From contig JAUVWK010000028.1 in NCBI GenBank assembly GCA_030604165.1, positions 1-14,623 on the forward strand: 14,623 nucleotides of DNA, given 5' to 3'. How positions within the stretch are numbered: position 1 is the first letter of the stretch; every line of letters starts with the position of its first letter. Origin of the DNA: Alphaproteobacteria bacterium. GTDB lineage: Bacteria > Pseudomonadota > Alphaproteobacteria > UBA828. The notes under the pieces were generated by a model. That model was not told the origin of the DNA. It saw only the letters and a program-made list of their open reading frames with translations, and did not search any database. Of the stretch, positions 7,363 through 13,832 are shown piece after piece. A program made the position numbers and the translations under genes.

Positions 7363-8709
7363 CTAGGCGGCTTCCGCGGCCAATGCGGCGGCTTGCGCTC
7401 GACCCACGAGCCCGGCCGCGGTGTCGCCGGGCTTGAAGGTGGTGTTGCCGATGCGCGGCTGGACCGCGACCGGCTCGTTTAGGTCCGGCAACGCGAAGTC
7501 GGTGAACGAGACCACGCCGGTGATGCGCTGAACCGTCACGCTCGCTCCTTCCAAGGCGCTCTCCGGCAACACCACGCAAAAGCTGTCGTCGCCGAGACGC
7601 GCACAAAGATCCTCGCCGCGCACCAGGCGGGAGATGACACCACCCACCTGCTTGAGAAGCCGATCTGCGAGTTCACTGCCGTGCTTGCGGCGCATGTGCC
7701 GAACGGCCGGCAGGTCGATCACCGTAACCGAGAGATTCTTGTCCCAGCGGAAAGCGTCCTCGACCAGGAGTTCCAAGTGCTTGTCCAGAAATTTCTCATT
7801 GAACAGGCCGGTCACATCATCGTTGATGGCGCGGTGCACACTGCCGCGGTAGGCGTCCAGCATCCGCCGGCGCAAGTGCTCGTTCTTGACATACATGAAC
7901 AATCTGGCGCGGAGGTCCTCGGGCCTGAAGGGCAGCTTCATCGCCTCGCTGGCTCCCTCTCGATACGGGACCGACAAGTCAGCGAAGGTGGTTGGCGGAA
8001 AGACCAGGAGGAGCGGCAAGTGGAAGAGGGTCGGCGTGCTGCGGATGTCGCCACAGAAATCCAGCAAGTCTTGCGCGTCGTTGCCGCCGGCCACGACCAC
8101 CGCCTCGATCTCCGGGCTGGCGAGGCGGTGCAGCGCGTCGGCCGGATTATCCACCGTTTCCACGTCGGCGCGGTCGCGAAGGGCGGCTTGAATCGTTTCG
8201 GGGTCGCCGCCTTCCATGCCGACCAGCAAAACCTTGGCGGTGGCCTCGGTCACGGGGTCGGGCCAGCCGTCGTGGCCGTCCACGCCGAACTGAGCCATGG
8301 TCACGGCTCGATTCTGCAGTTCCGACATCATGGTCTTGAGGCGGAGCGCCACGGCTAAACGCGCGCTGAGTTCGGCCTCGCTGAACGGCGTGACGATATG
8401 GCCGTCCGCCTGTAACGCGAGGTTTCCCGCCAAATCCTTGGTATCCGCTTCATCGCCGACCAAAAGAATCGGGATATGCCAAGTCTCCGGGTCGTTCTTG
8501 AGCTCGGCGACGATACGGTCGGTGCCGAGATCGGGGAAATTCGTACCCAGGATCAAAATATCGGGCCGCTCGGCTTTGGCGCGGCTGAGAGCCAGTTGCC
8601 CGGACATTTCCAAGAGGTTGACGAATCCGCGGTTCCGGAGACCGTCGCTGATTTGGCTGAGGTGCTCCAGATTGGCGTCGGCGACAAGGACGCGCACAAT
8701 ACGTGACAT
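7363..8709 (-). CDS. PleD-like REC-REC-GGDEF protein with degenerate active sites
   Basis: The 448-aa protein has the domain order of PleD: receiver 1 (about 1-125), receiver 2 (about 156-275), then GGDEF (about 295-445, entered by DDVTGLFNEKFLDKHL). In receiver 1 the phospho-acceptor Asp is replaced by G55 (LILGTNFP), the Ser/Thr by G85 and the Lys by T107 (VTPF), though D11 remains. In receiver 2 the acceptor position is A207 (VVVAGG) and the usual Lys is L259 (MKLPF). The GGDEF signature reads GDDSF at 373-377, so the second Gly and the catalytic acidic residue are lost, and the usual FK...ND motif after D332 is also missing. It is therefore unlikely to make c-di-GMP or to be controlled by phosphorylation. 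A scaffold, partner-binding or nucleotide-sensing role is possible but unproven. The ATG at 8709 starts the first receiver strand; no strong Shine-Dalgarno is seen. It is divergent from the acyl-CoA ligase across 167 bp. Confidence 0.88.
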   Translation of the reverse strand: MSRIVRVLVADANLEHLSQISDGLRNRGFVNLLEMSGQLALSRAKAERPDILILGTNFPDLGTDRIVAELKNDPETWHIPILLVGDEADTKDLAGNLALQADGHIVTPFSEAELSARLAVALRLKTMMSELQNRAVTMAQFGVDGHDGWPDPVTEATAKVLLVGMEGGDPETIQAALRDRADVETVDNPADALHRLASPEIEAVVVAGGNDAQDLLDFCGDIRSTPTLFHLPLLLVFPPTTFADLSVPYREGASEAMKLPFRPEDLRARLFMYVKNEHLRRRMLDAYRGSVHRAINDDVTGLFNEKFLDKHLELLVEDAFRWDKNLSVTVIDLPAVRHMRRKHGSELADRLLKQVGGVISRLVRGEDLCARLGDDSFCVVLPESALEGASVTVQRITGVVSFTDFALPDLNEPVAVQPRIGNTTFKPGDTAAGLVGRAQAAALAAEAA

Positions 8710-8862
8710 GGGCGGATATCCGATAATGCAAAACCTGACGAGACGCTAGGCGACAAACCCTAAAAACGGCTTAACCTTAGCCCTGGCCTCGCTTGATCTT
8801 TGTGAAGGTGCGATAATCCATGCTGCGGGCCGAGGGCCCCTGATCGCGATTCCGCCGGTAAT

Positions 8863-8869
8863 AAGGAGG
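8863..8869 (+). promoter_or_regulatory. Ribosome binding site that fixes a TTG start
   Basis: AAGGAGG lies 7 bases before the TTG at 8877. It is a full match to the Shine-Dalgarno consensus at ideal spacing. There is no ATG or GTG at a suitable distance, and the protein read from the TTG begins as the family does, so this site decides the start of the acyl-CoA ligase gene. Confidence 0.85.
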
Positions 8870-8876
8870 CCCAGGC

Positions 8877-10508
8877 TTGGCCCGCAGCCGCTACGACATT
8901 GGTCTCGACCGCGTCGCCGCCAACTTCACGGCGCTGACGCCGCTCGATTTTCTGGCCCGGTCGGCGGCGGTCCATCCCGAACGGAGCGCCCTGATCCACG
9001 GCGCGCGGCGGCAAAGCTATGCCGAGACCTTCGCGCGCTGCCGGCGTTTGGCCGGGGCGCTGGCCGAGCGCGGCATCGGCATCGGCGACACGGTCTCCGT
9101 GATGGCGTCCAACGTGCCGGCGATGTTTGAGGCCCACTTCGGCGTCCCCATGGCCGGCGCCGTCTTGAACGCCCTCAATTTTCGGCTGGATGCCCCGACC
9201 ATTCGCTACATGTTGCGTTACGCCGAGACGCGCCTGCTGATCGCCGAGCGCACTTTCGCGCCGGTGCTGCGCGAGGCCCTGGCCGGTATGGACCCACCGC
9301 CCTATGTGGTGACGGTCGGCGACGAGCCGGCAGCGGCGGACGCGGTGTCGTTTGGCGACGAGGATTACGAGCCCTTCCTCGGCCGCGGCTCGGCGGAGCA
9401 TCCCTGGGTCTGGCCCGAAGACGAGTGGCAGGCCATTTCGCTGAGCTACACGTCGGGAACCACCGGCGAACCGAAAGGCGTCGTCTATCACCACCGGGGG
9501 GCTTATCTAAACGCCCTCGGCAACGTCCTCATGCTCGGTCTGGGGCCGGACACCACCTACCTCTGGACCCTGCCGATGTTCCACTGCAACGGTTGGAGCC
9601 ATATCTGGGCGGTCACCGCCGTGGCGGGCACGCATGTCTGCCTCGAGCAAGTCGAGCCGGCCGAGGTTTTTCGGTTGATCGCGGTCGAGGGAGTGAGCCA
9701 CATGGCCGGCGCGCCGATCGTTCTCAACCTCTTAATCAACGCGCCGGAGGCGGACAAACGCCGCTTCGAGCAGACCGTGGAGGTGGCCACCGGCGGCGCC
9801 GCGCCACCGCACACGGTGATCGCCGCGATGGAGCAGATGGGGTTTCGCGTCACCCACCTCTATGGGCTCACCGAATGCTATGGGCCGGCGCTGGTGGCCG
9901 AGGCGCAAAGCCATTGGGCCGCGCTACCGGGTGACGAGCGAGCGGCGGAAATGGCGCGCCAAGGTGTGCGTCACCAGGCGGTCCGCGGCGCCGTCGTGGC
10001 CGATCCGGAGACGTTGCGGCCGCTGCCGGCGGACGGACAATCGATGGGCGAAATCCTGCTGCGCGGCAACACCATGATGAAAGGCTACCTCAAGGAACCG
10101 GCGGCGACGAAAAAAGCCTTCAGAGGCGGCTGGTTTCACACCGGCGACCTCGGGGTCACCCACCCCGACGGCTACATCGAGGTCAAGGACCGCTCCAAGG
10201 ACGTCATCATCTCGGGTGGCGAGAACATCTCGAGCATCGAGGTCGAAAACCTGCTGTACCGCCACGACGCCGTGCTGGAGGCGGCGGTTGTGGCCAAACC
10301 CGACGAGAGGTGGGGCGAATCGCCGTGCGCGTTCGTCACCCTGAAGGACAGCGCGCAGGGGATCGGCGAAGCGGACATCGTGGGCTTTTGCCGCCAGCAT
10401 CTGGCGCATTTCAAGGTGCCCAGCACCGTCATATTCGGCCCCCTGCCCAAGACCGCGACGGGTAAGATCCAGAAATTCGCCCTACGGGAACGCGCGAAAA
10501 ATCTGTAA
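8877..10508 (+). CDS. AMP-forming acyl-CoA synthetase (ANL superfamily)
   Basis: A 543-aa cytoplasmic ligase that would convert a carboxylic acid, ATP and CoA to an acyl-CoA through an acyl-adenylate. All core motifs are present: the P-loop YTSGTTGEPKG at 191-201, YGLTECYG at 329-336, WFHTGDLG at 419-426, the hinge DRSKDVIISGGENISSIEVE, and PKTATGKIQK at 524-533 with the catalytic lysine K530. The segment KGVVYHHRGAYLNALGN and the overall length match the medium/long-chain group that includes the 3-methylmercaptopropionyl-CoA ligase DmdB. That specific activity cannot be read from the sequence, and the next gene is not DmdC-like in length, so I give no symbol. Translation starts at TTG. The acyl-CoA dehydrogenase follows 74 bp downstream on the same strand, which fits a two-gene unit for activating and then oxidising an acid. 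The natural substrate is unknown. Confidence 0.93.
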   Translation: MARSRYDIGLDRVAANFTALTPLDFLARSAAVHPERSALIHGARRQSYAETFARCRRLAGALAERGIGIGDTVSVMASNVPAMFEAHFGVPMAGAVLNALNFRLDAPTIRYMLRYAETRLLIAERTFAPVLREALAGMDPPPYVVTVGDEPAAADAVSFGDEDYEPFLGRGSAEHPWVWPEDEWQAISLSYTSGTTGEPKGVVYHHRGAYLNALGNVLMLGLGPDTTYLWTLPMFHCNGWSHIWAVTAVAGTHVCLEQVEPAEVFRLIAVEGVSHMAGAPIVLNLLINAPEADKRRFEQTVEVATGGAAPPHTVIAAMEQMGFRVTHLYGLTECYGPALVAEAQSHWAALPGDERAAEMARQGVRHQAVRGAVVADPETLRPLPADGQSMGEILLRGNTMMKGYLKEPAATKKAFRGGWFHTGDLGVTHPDGYIEVKDRSKDVIISGGENISSIEVENLLYRHDAVLEAAVVAKPDERWGESPCAFVTLKDSAQGIGEADIVGFCRQHLAHFKVPSTVIFGPLPKTATGKIQKFALRERAKNL

Positions 10509-10582
10509 GGCCCTGCTGGGCGGGTTTCGATCGACGCCTGGATTTCACCGGATAGAGACAACGAGACGAAAGGAAAAGCACG

Positions 10583-11782
10583 ATGGAGTTCACCCTGGCG
10601 CCCGAGGTCGAGGACTATCGGCAGCGCGTTCGCGCCTTCGTGCGGGACCACGTCATGCCCTTGGAAGAGCCGCGCGAGGCCTTTGACGAGCACGAAAACA
10701 TCCCGCTGGACAAGCTGGAAGTGTTGCGCGGAAAGGCCAGGGAAGCCGGCCTCTGGGCGCCGCAAATGCCGAAGGCGCGTGGCGGTCTGGGGTTGAGCAT
10801 GACCGGCCAGGCGGTTTTTTACGAGGAAGCCAATTACTCGATCTTCGGACCCGCCGCGCTCAACTGCTCGGCGCCGGACGACGGCAATATGCGACTGCTC
10901 GAGATGGTCGGCACCGAGGCTCAAAAGGAGCGCTGGCTGCAGCCGATTGTCGACGGCAAGGTCCGCTCCGCCTTTGTCATGACGGAACCGCACCCGGGCG
11001 CCGGCTCCGATCCGGCCGGCATGATGCAGACCAAGGCCGAGAAAAAGGGCGACAAGTGGATTATCCACGGCCGCAAATGGTTCATCACCGGGGCCGGGGC
11101 CTCCTCGCACTTCATCCTGATCGCGCGGACCTCCGACCATGCGCGCAAGGGCTTGAGCGCGTTTCTATTCCACGTCGACCAGCCGGGTTGGCAGATCCTG
11201 CGCAAGGTTCCAATCATGGGCCCGGAAGAGCATGGCGGCCATTGCGAGCTGACCTTCGACGGCCTCGAGATCCCGGACGAGAACCGGCTCATGGAAGTCG
11301 GCGACGGCCTTAAGGTCACCCAGATTCGGCTTGGCCCGGCGCGGCTCACGCATTGCATGCGCTGGCTTGGCATGTCCCGGCGCGCCGTGGCAATCGCCGG
11401 CGCCTATGTGCGGGAACGCAAATCCTTCGGCACCACCCTGGCCGAGCATGAGGGTGTGCAGTGGATGTTGGGCGAAGCCGCCATGCAGATCCAAATCGGC
11501 CGGCTCCTCACCATGCATGCGGCGTGGAAGCTCGACCAGGGCGAGCGCGCCCGCAAGGAGCTCTCGGCGGCCAAGATCCAGGTCGCCGATACCCTGAACC
11601 GCGTCATCGACACCTGCATCCAGCTGTGCGGCGCGAGAGGCTATTCGCGCGACACCCTACTGGAGTGGATGTACCGCTATGCCCGCCAGGCCAAGCTAGT
11701 GGATGGCGCCAGCGAAGTGCACAAGATGGTGCTGTCGCGGTTCTACTTGAACGAGGAGCAGGATTTCTGGTCTTGGGGCTGA
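10583..11782 (+). CDS. Acyl-CoA dehydrogenase, ACAD10/11-like group
   Basis: A 399-aa FAD enzyme that would introduce an alpha-beta double bond into an acyl-CoA and pass electrons to ETF. The N-terminal helical domain, the middle domain (FVMTEPHPGAGSDPAGMMQT, then GRKWFITGA) and the C-terminal helical domain (RERKSFGTTLAEHEGVQWML, then IQLCGARGYSRDTLLEWMYR) are all present. The NCSAPDDGNM segment recalls ACAD11-type proteins. The residue aligned with the catalytic Glu of medium-chain dehydrogenase (the E of YEGT) is D374, in LVDGASEVHK. An Asp here is, as I recall, characteristic of the ACAD10/11-like group, so the enzyme is probably active. AAAGGA lies about 8 bases before the ATG. With the upstream ligase it forms a likely operon, but hydratase, hydroxyacyl dehydrogenase and thiolase genes are not next to it, so the pathway must be completed elsewhere. 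Substrate chain length is not predictable here. Confidence 0.94.
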   Translation: MEFTLAPEVEDYRQRVRAFVRDHVMPLEEPREAFDEHENIPLDKLEVLRGKAREAGLWAPQMPKARGGLGLSMTGQAVFYEEANYSIFGPAALNCSAPDDGNMRLLEMVGTEAQKERWLQPIVDGKVRSAFVMTEPHPGAGSDPAGMMQTKAEKKGDKWIIHGRKWFITGAGASSHFILIARTSDHARKGLSAFLFHVDQPGWQILRKVPIMGPEEHGGHCELTFDGLEIPDENRLMEVGDGLKVTQIRLGPARLTHCMRWLGMSRRAVAIAGAYVRERKSFGTTLAEHEGVQWMLGEAAMQIQIGRLLTMHAAWKLDQGERARKELSAAKIQVADTLNRVIDTCIQLCGARGYSRDTLLEWMYRYARQAKLVDGASEVHKMVLSRFYLNEEQDFWSWG

Positions 11783-11815
11783 TACCGAGGAGCCCGGCTG
11801 ATCGCGCGACACCGC

Positions 11816-11823
11816 TTAACCAT
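11816..11823 (+). promoter_or_regulatory. Possible CtrA half-site TTAACCAT
   Basis: TTAACCAT is the 8-bp CtrA half-site form known from Caulobacter and relatives. It lies 68 bp before the ATG of the 122-aa gene, in the 109-bp gap after the acyl-CoA dehydrogenase. No second TTAA lies at the N7 distance (TATA is found instead), so this is a weak call, supported mainly by the two full sites at 13060 and 13383. A related TTAACCTT is at 8771-8778, in the space between the PleD-like gene and the ligase. Confidence 0.25.
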
Positions 11824-11891
11824 TCCTATACCCCTCGCGCGCCAGACTGCCGCCGCATATTCATCGGGCTCGCGAGCGGAGGCTTCATTTC

Positions 11892-12260
11892 ATGGCACCC
11901 CGGCAAGATCAGCTCATCGACCGCGCCACGGCGGAACTCGCCAAACCCTCGAATGGCGTTGCCCAACGGCTGCTTGCGGACGGTACGACACCGGAGACGA
12001 CAGGCGAGGCCGACCGCGCGGACGATTCGGAGCTGCGTGTGGCCGAGCCCATGGTGACCACGGCCGAGGATCTGCGCGACGCCATGGCCCGGCTCGGTGC
12101 CGAGACGGAACAAACCGGTTTGGCGGCGATGGCGGCCACGCTGGATGCGGTGCGCGTCAGCGCCGAGGGCAAGAGCAGCGGCACGGTCGCCAAGCAGTTG
12201 CGCGCGCTCGCCAATAAACTGGCCCGGGCCACGCTCGATCTCGAAACCAGTACCCGCTGA
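11892..12260 (+). CDS. Hypothetical 122-aa helical protein
   Basis: I do not recognise this family. The start is well supported: GGAGG at 11878-11882 lies 9 bases before the ATG. The product begins MAPRQDQLIDRATAELAKPS. Its first half is acidic and probably disordered (TTPETTGEADRADDSELRVA). The second half, about residues 55-118, is rich in Ala, Leu, Glu, Lys and Arg with no Pro, suggesting a long amphipathic helix or short coiled coil (AEDLRDAMARLGAETEQTGL and AKQLRALANKLARATLDLET). There is no signal peptide or membrane segment, so it is probably cytoplasmic. It converges on the secreted-protein gene with a 29-bp gap and may be transcribed from its own promoter near the TTAACCAT at 11816. 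Confidence 0.7.
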   Translation: MAPRQDQLIDRATAELAKPSNGVAQRLLADGTTPETTGEADRADDSELRVAEPMVTTAEDLRDAMARLGAETEQTGLAAMAATLDAVRVSAEGKSSGTVAKQLRALANKLARATLDLETSTR

Positions 12261-12292
12261 GCCGCGCCTCTGGCGCAGCGAAGCGACGCTCA
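12258..12292. terminator. Possible hairpin between convergent genes
   Basis: Between the convergent stops, GCGCC (12264-12268) and GGCGC (12272-12276) can pair around a TCT loop, and TGAGC (12258-12262) can pair with GCTCA (12288-12292). There is no T-run on either side, so Rho-independent termination is doubtful. Confidence 0.2.
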
Positions 12293-12880
12293 GTCGATCA
12301 CGAACGTCTGGTTGCGCACCGTCTCGCCGAGACTGTCGGCGAGCAGGGAAACCAGCTTCCGCGAGGTCGAGAAGTCGTCGTGTGCGTCAGCCGGCCCGCT
12401 GGCTCTGGCTTCCCAAACCCGGCGTTTTTCAAGACGGTCGTACAGCACCGCCACGATCAAGAAGCGCCCGCTCGGCTGGCCGGCCGATCGGCGCGACAAC
12501 AGGCTATGGCCGGTTGTCGACCACATTTTCAGCCGTAGGCTGGAGCCCATCGTGGAGTCAACCTGCACTTCGCCCAATTGATCGCGCCGAGCCGCCTGGA
12601 ATTGACCCAAGGTTTCGAACTCGAGCGCGAACCGTGCGCCGGAGCGATCAGGGCCGTGGGCTCGGCCCGCGAGCTCGCGCACGAAGGCCTCCCGAACCCG
12701 GAGATTGAACTTGGTGTCGTCCATCGCCTGGACGTCGATTGCGGCGCCTGCCGGCAGCGCGTGGTAGGCGAAGGTGTTGACCGTCGCCGCCGCGGGGCCC
12801 TGCGCCAGGGCGGCCGGCAGGCCCACCCAAATAGCCGCACCCATCGCTAGGATTGCCGCGCAGTGTCGCAGGGTTGCCAT
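12290..12880 (-). CDS. Hypothetical secreted (periplasmic) 196-aa protein
   Basis: The product starts MATLRHCAAILAMGAAIWVG and has a clear Sec signal peptide: a short basic start, a hydrophobic core and a likely signal peptidase I site after about residue 26 (AALA-QG). There is no cysteine at the cleavage point, so it is not a lipoprotein. The mature part has about 170 residues and mixed helix/strand character, with NLRVREAFVRELAGRA, FALEFETLGQFQAARRDQL, a strand FLIVAVLYDRLEKRRVWEA and a C-terminal helix LVSLLADSLGETV. The pattern of a conserved Asn/Arg-containing helix followed later by a strand ending in W-E-A recalls small DUF4136-like envelope proteins, but I cannot assign the family. 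The open frame runs back to 12955; I prefer the ATG at 12880 because the signal peptide begins there and GAGGGCG lies about 6 bases upstream. It is divergent from the rightward module at 12926-12982. Confidence 0.75.
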   Translation of the reverse strand: MATLRHCAAILAMGAAIWVGLPAALAQGPAAATVNTFAYHALPAGAAIDVQAMDDTKFNLRVREAFVRELAGRAHGPDRSGARFALEFETLGQFQAARRDQLGEVQVDSTMGSSLRLKMWSTTGHSLLSRRSAGQPSGRFLIVAVLYDRLEKRRVWEARASGPADAHDDFSTSRKLVSLLADSLGETVRNQTFVID

Positions 12881-12925
12881 GTCGCCCTCGCCTCGAAGTT
12901 GAAGCCCACCGGCTCGCACAGGCCG

Positions 12926-12982
12926 CCTGTCACAGAAACGGCGCAACTTTTGCACAACAAGATTAAGCCCGGACCTGTTAGG
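12926..12982 (+). promoter_or_regulatory. Promoter-like module A (first copy of a repeated element)
   Basis: The order is CCTGTCACAGA (12926-12936), then TTGCACAACA from 12950 with a -35-like TTGCAC, then CTGTTAGG (12975-12982) as a -10 region candidate. The same blocks recur at 13833-13888 with equal spacing for the first two and one base less for the last. It points right, toward the 82-aa membrane protein gene at 13098, and would give a leader of roughly 110 nt. TGTCACAG upstream of the -35 could be an activator site. The -10 is not a textbook one; the call rests on the repetition. Confidence 0.4.
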
Positions 12983-13059
12983 AAAACCCTATCGCCGCTC
13001 CGCTGACTGAGAGACTTCTGGTAAGTACAAATATATCAATTAGTTAGATGGCTATGACA

Positions 13060-13074
13060 TTAACGTATCGTTAA
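13060..13074. promoter_or_regulatory. CtrA-type binding site TTAA-N7-TTAA (first)
   Basis: TTAACGTATCGTTAA is an exact TTAA-N7-TTAA site and a perfect palindrome around its central TAT; the next base makes the preferred TTAAC ending. It ends 23 bp before the ATG at 13098, almost the same distance as the second site before 13422. In alphaproteobacteria CtrA binds such sites and either activates (site over the -35) or represses. The surrounding 13020-13080 is clearly more A+T-rich than the rest of the window. Confidence 0.55.
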
Positions 13075-13097
13075 CAAGAGGAGGCCAGGGTACGGAG

Positions 13098-13346
13098 ATG
13101 ATGTTGCATCGGACATCTCCCTTTCGGCCGGTTCGGGCCGCGCTGCTTTCGCTCGGCTGGGTTTGCGAAGCCCGCGCCTTTGTCGTTCTCGGCGTCGTCG
13201 CCGCCTTCGCTTTCGAGGCCGCGATTTTCGTCAAAGGCGGCAGCGTGCTGGCGACACTGCTCGGCATCCTGAGCGCCGGCCTCGCGATCTATTTCGTCAC
13301 TCGCCCCAAGCCCACGGCGGACGACCCCGACGATCTCGCGCTGTAG
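13098..13346 (+). CDS. Small two-segment membrane protein, 82 aa (hypothetical)
   Basis: I do not recognise a named family. After a basic N-terminus (MMLHRTSPFRPVRAALLSLG) come two hydrophobic stretches, about residues 27-44 (AFVVLGVVAAFAFEAAIF) and 48-67 (GSVLATLLGILSAGLAIYFV). A short acidic tail follows, ending KPTADDPDDLAL. This suggests a small inner-membrane hairpin. Two adjacent ATGs (13098 and 13101) are possible starts; AGGG at 13087-13090 is 7 bases before the first, and AAGAGGAGG at 13076-13084 lies further up, so I take 13098. A CtrA-type site ends 23 bp before the ATG, and promoter module A lies further upstream. The 78-aa membrane protein gene follows on the same strand after 75 bp and has its own CtrA-type site. 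Confidence 0.75.
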   Translation: MMLHRTSPFRPVRAALLSLGWVCEARAFVVLGVVAAFAFEAAIFVKGGSVLATLLGILSAGLAIYFVTRPKPTADDPDDLAL

Positions 13347-13382
13347 TCGCGCGCACGGTAAACGGGCTCGACCGCGCCCCGA

Positions 13383-13415
13383 TTAACGTTGTGTTAAGAT
13401 GGCCCGCGGTATGTT
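13383..13415 (+). promoter_or_regulatory. CtrA-type site (second) with -10-like TATGTT
   Basis: TTAACGTTGTGTTAA (13383-13397) is a second exact TTAA-N7-TTAA site, sharing TTAACG and GTTAA with the first. It ends 24 bp before the ATG at 13422. TATGTT at 13410-13415 is placed as a -10 would be if the CtrA site covers the -35, as in known CtrA-activated promoters. Transcription would then begin at or next to the ATG, giving a leaderless message, which fits the absence of any Shine-Dalgarno there. Confidence 0.5.
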
Positions 13416-13421
13416 GCGAGC

Positions 13422-13658
13422 ATGGCCGCGAGAGAAAACAACCTTTCCACACCAACAATTCTTGTCGCCGTGCTTGTTCTTGGCTGGTTTGCCGTCGGCC
13501 TGGCCTATGTCTCCGCCTATTCGATCATCCTACCCAGCGCCGCGTTCGCCTGCCGCGTGGCGGGAGCGCTGTGGTGGCGGCTCAAGCGGCTCCACTTTTG
13601 GCTCTTCCATCACCACGCGCTACGTCCGACCTTGCTGGCCTGGAGCTACACCCTGTAG
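13422..13658 (+). CDS. Small membrane protein, 78 aa (hypothetical)
   Basis: Family not recognised. The product begins MAARENNLSTPTILVAVLVL and has one strong hydrophobic region (about residues 12-40) that could hold one long or two short membrane segments. A tail rich in Trp, His, Arg and Leu follows (ALWWRLKRLHFWLFHHHALR), which may lie as an amphipathic helix on the membrane. No Shine-Dalgarno precedes the ATG. Overlapping frames at this place are longer, but their products look random, while this frame gives a coherent membrane protein. The gene is preceded by a CtrA-type site at the same distance as its 82-aa neighbour, suggesting joint control, although they do not look like duplicates. 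The call as a real gene rests on hydrophobic pattern and upstream architecture. Confidence 0.6.
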   Translation: MAARENNLSTPTILVAVLVLGWFAVGLAYVSAYSIILPSAAFACRVAGALWWRLKRLHFWLFHHHALRPTLLAWSYTL

Positions 13659-13832
13659 GTCGCTCCGGCCCGGCGCTCACGCACCCCGCGCGGCACCGAT
13701 CCTTCCTATCCGCTATCCCACCCGACGACGGACCGGCCTCAGCCCGGCCCGGCCTTGGCGTCCGGCGCACCTTTGAGGCCGAGCCCCTCCCGCTGTGACA
13801 CTTCTGGCGATCCAGGGCCGTCCAGGACTTCT
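13659..13832. other. Gene-free stretch before promoter module B
   Basis: I see no credible gene here. It is G+C-rich and has only a possible inverted pair CTGTGACA (13793-13800) with TGTCACAG (13835-13842, inside module B). Together with module B and the structured region it makes a 425-bp space without a protein gene up to 14083. Confidence 0.5.

Noticed and set aside
7277..7606. N-terminal extension of the DsbA-like protein
   Set aside because: The extra residues are Arg/Gly-rich, overlap the PleD-like gene, and the thioredoxin fold starts at the ATG at 7276.
12881..12955. 25-residue upstream extension of the secreted protein
   Set aside because: It would place a basic, non-hydrophobic stretch before the signal peptide; the ATG at 12880 has a suitable Shine-Dalgarno.
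12971..12983. 13-mer GGACCTGTTAGGA also found on the minus strand at 7285-7297
   Set aside because: A shared 13-mer between two places is expected by chance in a window this long; mentioned only as weak support for the promoter-like module.
13163..13798. 211-codon plus-strand frame spanning both small membrane protein genes
   Set aside because: The product is Arg/Pro-rich without domain character, while the two shorter frames beneath give coherent membrane proteins.
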